A DNA stretch of 54,268 nucleotides from JAUILA01 sp964563925 (GTDB lineage: Bacteria > Bacteroidota > Bacteroidia > Cytophagales > Cyclobacteriaceae). The notes beneath the pieces are model-generated. The model was given only the letters and a program-made list of their open reading frames with translations. It made no database searches and was not told the DNA's origin. Made by a program: the position numbers and the translations under genes. The stretch covers positions 1 to 54,268 of the forward strand of contig CAZLZD010000029.1 in the NCBI GenBank assembly GCA_964563925.1. The letters run 5' to 3'. Positions 49,700 to 54,268 of the stretch are shown piece by piece. The first letter of the stretch is position 1, and each line of letters starts with the position of its first letter.

Positions 49700-49951
49700 T
49701 CAGACGGTCATGTCTGTACGCAGAAGGAAAAGAAACAAAAAGACGGCGGCGAGAATGAAAACCCAGGAGATCACATTCATAAATTTCCTTTGGGCGGGAA
49801 ACACATCGTCGGTAATCAGGCCCATGGTGATGAACGCCAGGCCCGCGGTGGCATACATGGCAAATTCCCAGTAGTCTTGCTGTACCGCCTGGAAAACGGA
49901 AAACAGGATCATTATCCCTCCCACGACATATCGGATTATGGCTGCGCTCAT
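49700..49951 (-). CDS. Small three-helix membrane protein coupled to NDH-2
   Basis: An 83-residue membrane protein with three hydrophobic helices (about 5-20, 29-47 and 58-78). It has no recognised motif. Its ATG overlaps the NDH-2 stop codon (ATGA, 49948-49951), so it is translated together with that gene, and may be a partner of the dehydrogenase or of the quinone pool; that is inference from coupling alone. It ends 48 bases before the LytS-type kinase gene starts. No homologue was recognised. Confidence 0.65.
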   Translation of the reverse strand: MSAAIIRYVVGGIMILFSVFQAVQQDYWEFAMYATAGLAFITMGLITDDVFPAQRKFMNVISWVFILAAVFLFLFLLRTDMTV

Positions 49952-51264
49952 TCGAATATCTTGTTCTTCATCACAAATCTGCGAATAATCAGCCGTGTTC
50001 CCTTGTCATAGGTGAAATAATTCCAGATCCAGTTACTCAGAACGATGATCTTGTTCCGGAACCCAACCAGGGAGACGAGGTGAATAAACATCCAGATGAT
50101 CCAGGCCAGGAACCCTCCGAAGGTCAGCTTACCCAGATCCACTACGGCCTTGTTCCGGCCGATTGTTGCCATTGAGCCTTTGTCATGATAGGAGAAGGGC
50201 ACCATCTCCTTGCCCTTCAATTGTCGTTTCATATTATTGGCCATGTGCTTACCCATCTGAATGGCCACCTGGGCCACTTGCGGATGTCCTTTCGGGTATT
50301 CATCGGTGACCATCATGGCAATATCACCGATGGCAAAGACGTCTTCGGTCCCCTTCACCTTGTTGTACCCATCCACCACAAGCCTCCCTTTCTCCACACT
50401 CTCTTCGGGGAACCCATCCGGGAAATTTCCCATGACCCCGGCCGCCCAGATCAGGGTGCTGCTTCGAATGGTCTGGCCGTTGTCCAGTTTTACCTCCATT
50501 CCATCATAACTCTTGACCATGGTATTGAGGCGTACGTCCACCTCAAATTTTTTCAGGTACTCCAGCGCTTTCCTGCCCGATTTATCAGACATTCCATTCA
50601 GCAGGCGGTCAAGGCCTTCAAGGAGAATGATCCTCATCCGCTTAAAGTCAAGCTCAGGGTAATCATTGGGCAGTACATTTTTCTTAAGCTCTCCGATGGC
50701 CCCGGATACCTCCACACCGGTAGGCCCTCCACCCACTACGACAATGGTCATTTTGGAATTGATATCATCATCGTCCCTGGAAATGGTCGCCGCTTCAAAA
50801 TTCTGCAGCAGGTGACTTCTCAAATCCAGCGCCTGCGGAATCTGCTTGAGCGGAAATGCATTCTGCATGATCGATTCATTCCCGAAATAGTTGGTCTTGG
50901 TTCCGGTGGCAACCACAAGGTAGTCGTAGGTAAGCGAACCGATCTCCGTGGATATCATTTTATTCTGATGATCCACCTCGTACACTTCCGCCATGCGGAA
51001 ATAGAAATTCTTTACCGGTTCGAGTTGTTTGCGCAACGGATCTGCGATCGAATCAGGCTCCAGTCCGGCTGTGGCCACCTGGTACAAAAGAGGCTGAAAA
51101 GTATGGTAGTTATTTCTGTCAAACAGCACGATCTGCACGCGCTCCCTGTTCAGTTTTTTGATGAGGTTGATTCCGGCAAATCCACCCCCCAGGATCACAA
51201 CCCTGGGAAAGGGCGAGGCAGAAATGGGTATTGAATTGAGGGCTTTTACGGTTGATTCGTCCAT
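49948..51264 (-). CDS. ndh: Type II NADH:quinone oxidoreductase (NDH-2)
   Basis: A 438-residue single-subunit NADH dehydrogenase that passes electrons from NADH to quinone without pumping protons. FAD-binding motif RVVILGGGFAGINLI (about 21-35), NAD-binding motif MTIVVVGGGPTGVEVSG (about 170-186), the second FAD contact VFAIGDIAMM, and QVAIQMGKH for quinone contacts. A hydrophobic C-terminal stretch (about 385-410, FLAWIIWMFIHLVSLVGF) suits peripheral membrane binding. With the NqrM-like gene at 8216, this hints at two NADH entry points. The stop overlaps the start of the small membrane protein. Confidence 0.93.
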   Translation of the reverse strand: MDESTVKALNSIPISASPFPRVVILGGGFAGINLIKKLNRERVQIVLFDRNNYHTFQPLLYQVATAGLEPDSIADPLRKQLEPVKNFYFRMAEVYEVDHQNKMISTEIGSLTYDYLVVATGTKTNYFGNESIMQNAFPLKQIPQALDLRSHLLQNFEAATISRDDDDINSKMTIVVVGGGPTGVEVSGAIGELKKNVLPNDYPELDFKRMRIILLEGLDRLLNGMSDKSGRKALEYLKKFEVDVRLNTMVKSYDGMEVKLDNGQTIRSSTLIWAAGVMGNFPDGFPEESVEKGRLVVDGYNKVKGTEDVFAIGDIAMMVTDEYPKGHPQVAQVAIQMGKHMANNMKRQLKGKEMVPFSYHDKGSMATIGRNKAVVDLGKLTFGGFLAWIIWMFIHLVSLVGFRNKIIVLSNWIWNYFTYDKGTRLIIRRFVMKNKIFE

Positions 51265-51319
51265 GGATGGTATAAATGTAATGGTTAAGGACTACCATAT
51301 CCACAGATAAACTCAAAAA

Positions 51320-51327
51320 TAGTTTTG
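51320..51327 (+). promoter_or_regulatory. Orphan -7 box (TAGTTTTG) upstream of a candidate small RNA
   Basis: TAGTTTTG matches TAnnTTTG exactly, and is identical to the box before hemW. It points into the plus strand, where no protein gene follows. No clear -33 element was seen. Confidence 0.4.
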
Positions 51328-51333
51328 CTGTCA

Positions 51334-51449
51334 GGAACTCTTTTTCGGATTTTTCACGTTACCCAATTGTCAATCTTTCATAGTTGATAATTTTCAAGGT
51401 TTTGGTTGAGCCCTGTGGCGAACGCAAGTTCTGCTACAGGGTTTTTTTT
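51334..51449 (+). ncRNA. Candidate small RNA ending in a GNRA-capped terminator
   Basis: A plus-strand terminator lies in the 460-base gap between two minus-strand genes. CCCTGTGGC (51411-51419) pairs with GCTACAGGG (51433-51441, one G-U pair); inside it GAAC and GTTC pair around a GCAA tetraloop with one bulged T; eight T follow (51442-51449). A -7 box at 51320-51327 would give a transcript of about 115 bases. No open frame of note lies inside. The rest of this gap holds REP-like repeats and an assembly gap. Confidence 0.4.
51411..51449 (+). terminator. Orphan Rho-independent terminator, plus strand
   Basis: A stem of 13 pairs with a one-base bulge and a GCAA tetraloop, followed by eight T. 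The minus-strand side has no T tract, so the orientation is clear. No plus-strand coding gene precedes it for over five kilobases. Confidence 0.8.
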
Positions 51450-51481
51450 GACCATTCAGTGATCCGGGTCACTATACCCGT

Positions 51482-51525
51482 CGTCATACCGGGTAACCTC
51501 CTCGACCCGTCGTCATGCCGGGCAA
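51482..51525 (+). repeat. REP-like tandem array, left part (short units)
   Basis: One complete 29-base unit (51482-51510: CGTCAT head, CCGGG, TAAC, CTCC, TCGA, CCCGT) and the first 15 bases of the next before the gap. The unit lacks the inner hairpin of the long form. An imperfect hairpin, CGGGT (51465-51469) with ACCCG (51476-51480), sits just before the array. Confidence 0.85.
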
Positions 51526-51625
51526 NNNNNNNNNNNNNNNNNNNNNNNNNNNNNNNNNNNNNNNNNNNNNNNNNNNNNNNNNNNNNNNNNNNNNNNNNNN
51601 NNNNNNNNNNNNNNNNNNNNNNNNN
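51526..51625. other. Assembly gap, 100 N, inside a tandem repeat
   Basis: A run of exactly 100 N between two copies of the same repeat, so the number of missing units is unknown. Confidence 0.95.
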
Positions 51626-51697
51626 CCGGGTAACCTCCTCGACCCGTCGTCATGCCGGGCAACCTCCGGGCATCGCCCCGGAGTCGACCCGGTACCT
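51626..51697 (+). repeat. REP-like tandem array, right part (short plus long unit)
   Basis: The last 22 bases of a short unit (51626-51647), then a long unit from 51648 with the inner stem CTCCGGG (51664-51670) and CCCGGAG (51677-51683) and outer CCGGG (51655-51659) with CCCGG (51688-51692). The long form differs from the short one by a 16-base hairpin insert between CTCC and TCGA. Confidence 0.85.
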
Positions 51698-51724
51698 CCC
51701 CTGAAGTGACGGTATTATTACACC

Positions 51725-52570
51725 CTACAACGCCTCCAGGTATTTCATGGCACTTGAACCGAGGTTGTCTGAAATAACCTTCTTATACTCGATCGTATTC
51801 AGAAATTCATTCTCCATGAACTCAGTGAGCAGGGGCGACCAGTCATTGCTTTTAGGCATGATAATCCCGAACTGCTCGGTATTCTGATCACCGCCCGGGT
51901 GTCGCTTCACCGGCTTCTTGGCCTGGGCTGCCGCCAGGTAATAGGTAAAGTCAAGATCCGTAAATTTCTTCGGGTCGTTTGAAACGATGTCCAGGGCTTC
52001 GCTGAATGAATTAACATACTGGACCTGCATGTCGGGCAGGTACTTATCCTTCAACGCCAGGATCTTTTGTTCATTGGTCGAGTTTTTTACAGTCACCGCG
52101 GTGAGCCCTTTAAATTTCGCGGCAAACTCCTCAGCATTGTTAACCGTAGGCACGGAGTTGTGCGTGATGATCATCCCGATATTGGTGATGTAAGCCGGAC
52201 TGAAACTAAATGATCGCTTGCGCTCATTCGTAATGGTGGTATTGCTTAATCCGAATACGCCGCCTTTGGAACGCTGGACATCCTGCAGAAACCTGGTGAA
52301 ATTATTGGCATCGTTTGCCTTGAATTCAATCGTAATGTCAATGCTGGTTTTGGATTCCACATAATCCTCAAAACGCTTCATCAGATCAACCGTAATGCCG
52401 GTCATCTGTCCGCTTTTCTTCGAGGCAAAACCCGGGGCCTCCGCATAGGTCAGAACCCAGGTTGCCGAACCCTTGCTTTTTGCCGAGGCATAGGTGTCAC
52501 CGGTAAACTGACTGAAAACCGGCAGTGCCGACACAGCGAATGCCATACTTAGAAACAAAAACTTTTTCAT
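51725..52570 (-). CDS. Orphan family-3 extracellular solute-binding protein
   Basis: A 281-residue secreted protein with a signal peptide (about 1-20, ending LPVFSQ). The mature part is a SBP_bac_3/PBPb domain: TWVLTYAEAPGFASKKSGQM and GITVDLMKRFEDYV near the start, GLSNTTITNERKRSFSFSPA in the middle, and LDFTYYLAAAQAKK. Such proteins bind amino acids or small acids for ABC import, or act as sensors; no permease or ATPase gene is adjacent, and the phylum commonly keeps such orphans. It lies between the NDH-2 upstream region and uvrA. Confidence 0.85.
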   Translation of the reverse strand: MKKFLFLSMAFAVSALPVFSQFTGDTYASAKSKGSATWVLTYAEAPGFASKKSGQMTGITVDLMKRFEDYVESKTSIDITIEFKANDANNFTRFLQDVQRSKGGVFGLSNTTITNERKRSFSFSPAYITNIGMIITHNSVPTVNNAEEFAAKFKGLTAVTVKNSTNEQKILALKDKYLPDMQVQYVNSFSEALDIVSNDPKKFTDLDFTYYLAAAQAKKPVKRHPGGDQNTEQFGIIMPKSNDWSPLLTEFMENEFLNTIEYKKVISDNLGSSAMKYLEAL

Positions 52571-52579
52571 AGCGAGATA

Positions 52580-52599
52580 GATTGATGTTCAGATCAATC
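52580..52599. promoter_or_regulatory. Inverted repeat upstream of the solute-binding protein gene
   Basis: GATTGAT (52580-52586) and ATCAATC (52593-52599) form a perfect seven-base inverted repeat with a six-base spacer, nine bases before the ATG at 52570. It is sized like a regulator operator or a 5' leader stem. Confidence 0.4.
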
Positions 52600-52629
52600 C
52601 CAAATAAAAATATACCGCCTCACTATTCA

Positions 52630-52642
52630 CTTACATTGTAAG
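52630..52642. promoter_or_regulatory. Thirteen-base palindrome between uvrA and the solute-binding protein gene
   Basis: CTTACA-T-TGTAAG, a perfect palindrome, starts four bases after the uvrA stop. No T tract follows on either strand, so a dyad binding site is more likely than a terminator. Confidence 0.35.
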
Positions 52643-52646
52643 ATTA

Positions 52647-54268
52647 TCATCTCGCAAGTTCAGTTTTCAGGAACTTGCTGGTATAGCCGCGACCACTTGC
52701 CGCCACTTTTTCAGGAGTCCCCTGCGCTACGATTTCTCCGCCGCCATTTCCTCCCTCCGGACCCAGATCAATGATATGGTCCGCCACCTTGATCACATCC
52801 ATATTGTGTTCTATGATCAGCACGGTATTCCCTTTGTCCACCAGCCTTTGGAGCACGTCCATGAGGTGCTGGATATCCTGAAAATGAAGGCCTGTCGTGG
52901 GCTCATCCAGGATATACATCGTTTTACCGGTGTCACGTTTGGAAAGTTCGGTCGACAGCTTCACCCGCTGTGCTTCGCCGCCAGAAAGGGTCGTGGCATG
53001 TTGCCCGAGCGAAATATACCCAAGGCCAACCTGGTTCAGTGTCTTGATGCGTCGGAGAATTTTCGGCTGATTCTCAAAAAACTCCTCCGCCTCCTCCACG
53101 GTCATCTCCAGCACGTCAGAAATCGACTTACCCTTAAACCGGACTTCAAGTGTCTCACGGTTGTAGCGCTTCCCTTTGCAGGTCTCGCATGATACATATA
53201 CATCCGGAAGGAAATCCATTTCGATCAGACGCAGTCCCGCTCCCTCACAGGTCTCACAACGCCCGCCCTTAACGTTAAATGAGAACCTGCCCGGTTTGTA
53301 TCCCCTGATTTTTGACTCAGGAAGCTGGGCGAAAAGCGCCCGGATATCGGTGAATACGCCGGTGTAGGTAGCCGGACTTGACCGTGGAGTTCTCCCGATA
53401 GGTGTCTGGTCCACCTCAATGACCTTGTCCAGCAGCTTCAGGCCTTTTACCTCCCTGTATTCTAGAGGCTCCCGTCGTGACCGGTAAAAATGCTGGTTCA
53501 GGATGGGAAAGAGTGTATCATGGATCAGGGTGGATTTCCCACTTCCTGAGACACCTGTAATCAGTGTTAGCGTACCCAGCGGAATCCTGAGGTCCACATT
53601 TTTAAGATTGTGACCGGCGGCACCAAGAAGTTCAAGCTTTTTGCCATTGCCTTTGCGACGCTCACCAGGAATGGCAATCGATTTATCCCCGGTCAGGTAA
53701 TCCACCGTGGTACCACCCGCCGCCATAAATTTCTCCGGGGTTCCATGCGCCACGATATGTCCGCCGTGCCGTCCTGCCCCAGGTCCGATATCAATGATGT
53801 AATCCGACTCCATCATCATATCCCGGTCGTGCTCCACCACGATCACCGAATTCCCCAGGTCCCTGAGATCCTTGAGTGCATTGATCAGTTTTACATTGTC
53901 CCTTTGATGTAATCCGATACTGGGTTCATCCAGGATATACAAAACCCCCACGAGCTGTGTCCCGATCTGGGTGGCAAGCCTTATTCGCTGAGCCTCGCCG
54001 CCCGAAAGGGTTCGAAGCGGCCGGTTCAGATGCAGGTAATTCAGTCCCACATCAAGCAGGAAGCCAATTCGCTTCCGGATTTCCTTCAGGACTTCCCCGG
54101 CAATCACATTCTGTTTTTCATCCAGCCTTTCTTCCAATCCTTCAAACCATTCACTCATGGTTTTAATGTCCATCTCCGCCAGCTGTGCTATGTTCTTCCC
54201 GTCGATCAGGAAATGCAGGGACTCCTTTTTGAGTCGTGCGCCATCACATTCCGGACACGTGCGTGTAA
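52647..54268 (-). CDS. uvrA: Excinuclease ABC subunit A, C-terminal part (partial)
   Basis: The frame is open to the window edge and gives 539 residues of UvrA, which is normally about 940. The edge residues read TRTCPECDGARLKKESL, the zinc-finger/insertion region of the first ATPase, then LRTLSGGEAQRIRLATQIG (signature), YILDEPSIGLHQRDN (Walker B) and, for the second ATPase, GVSGSGKSTLIHDTLFP (Walker A), a CETCEGAG zinc module, TLSGGEAQRVKLSTEL and YILDEPTTGLHFQDI. UvrA scans DNA for bulky lesions and loads UvrB. Its 5' part lies beyond 54268. Confidence 0.97.
   Translation of the reverse strand, partial: TRTCPECDGARLKKESLHFLIDGKNIAQLAEMDIKTMSEWFEGLEERLDEKQNVIAGEVLKEIRKRIGFLLDVGLNYLHLNRPLRTLSGGEAQRIRLATQIGTQLVGVLYILDEPSIGLHQRDNVKLINALKDLRDLGNSVIVVEHDRDMMMESDYIIDIGPGAGRHGGHIVAHGTPEKFMAAGGTTVDYLTGDKSIAIPGERRKGNGKKLELLGAAGHNLKNVDLRIPLGTLTLITGVSGSGKSTLIHDTLFPILNQHFYRSRREPLEYREVKGLKLLDKVIEVDQTPIGRTPRSSPATYTGVFTDIRALFAQLPESKIRGYKPGRFSFNVKGGRCETCEGAGLRLIEMDFLPDVYVSCETCKGKRYNRETLEVRFKGKSISDVLEMTVEEAEEFFENQPKILRRIKTLNQVGLGYISLGQHATTLSGGEAQRVKLSTELSKRDTGKTMYILDEPTTGLHFQDIQHLMDVLQRLVDKGNTVLIIEHNMDVIKVADHIIDLGPEGGNGGGEIVAQGTPEKVAASGRGYTSKFLKTELAR

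Noticed and set aside
50185..51234. A 349-codon plus-strand open frame opposite NDH-2
   Set aside because: It is histidine- and leucine-rich nonsense-like sequence complementary to the FAD and NAD motifs, and has no promoter or ribosome-binding site.
51482..51697. CRISPR array
   Set aside because: Units are directly tandem without unique spacers, vary in length by a hairpin insert, and no cas gene is in the window. A REP-like repeat fits better.
52580..52642. Riboswitch or T-box upstream of the solute-binding protein gene
   Set aside because: Only two simple dyads are visible; the conserved bases of known riboswitch classes were not found in this 76-base gap.

Overview
This window is chromosomal DNA of a member of the phylum Bacteroidota. 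Three things point there. It carries two loci of the phylum-restricted type IX secretion and gliding machinery (porW/sprE, and porP-gldK-gldL-gldM-gldN). Many genes have the phylum's promoter box TAnnTTTG just upstream of the start codon. Several gene families and orders are typical of the phylum (M23 peptidase-bactofilin-atpZ-ATP synthase; DUF4271-hemD-porP-gldK). The class is not certain; a Cytophaga-like lineage would fit. No tRNA, rRNA, CRISPR, phage or insertion sequence was recognised. Two 100-base N runs lie inside repeats, so this looks like a scaffolded, perhaps metagenomic, assembly.

Layout. 1-8135 is a minus-strand run of mazG, a PAS histidine kinase, glyS, dgt, an RND/MMPL exporter and the first 35 codons of ileS, which break off at about base 57. 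8216-11112 (plus) holds an NqrM-like small protein, glmM and a cysteine desulfurase. 11109-16549 (minus) holds a multi-PAS kinase, a YghO-like acetyltransferase-fold protein, a VTT membrane protein and hemH. 16679-20651 is a mixed accessory stretch: an alpha/beta hydrolase-OsmC fusion, a DJ-1/PfpI lipoprotein, a DUF3052-like/YdeI protein, and a methyltransferase paired with a UbiA-like protein. 20707-27712 (minus) is the envelope and ATP synthase operon, which lacks the beta and epsilon subunits. 27882-34579 (plus) is porW, a class A PBP and uvrC. 34922-44400 (minus) is an Omp85-like barrel, a DUF4271 protein, hemD, porP and gldKLMN, closed by a strong terminator. 44445-45991 (plus) is hemW and a TerB-like protein. 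The rest, mostly minus, holds a truncated SRPBCC remnant, an amidohydrolase lipoprotein, a LytS/LytT two-component pair, NDH-2 with a small membrane partner, an orphan solute-binding protein and the 3' part of uvrA.

The genes combine housekeeping (tRNA charging, nucleotide sanitation, heme at hemD, hemH and hemW, DNA repair, ATP synthesis) with envelope biology (peptidoglycan synthesis and remodelling, bactofilin, type IX secretion). The most unusual material is intergenic. A family of palindromic REP-like elements, built as two nested stems with sequence-varied arms, occurs at three loci in single, inverted and tandem arrangements, and both assembly gaps fall in it. An orphan plus-strand promoter box and GNRA-capped terminator suggest a small RNA upstream of NDH-2. 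Very stable hairpins sit after atpE and after atpA inside the ATP synthase operon.
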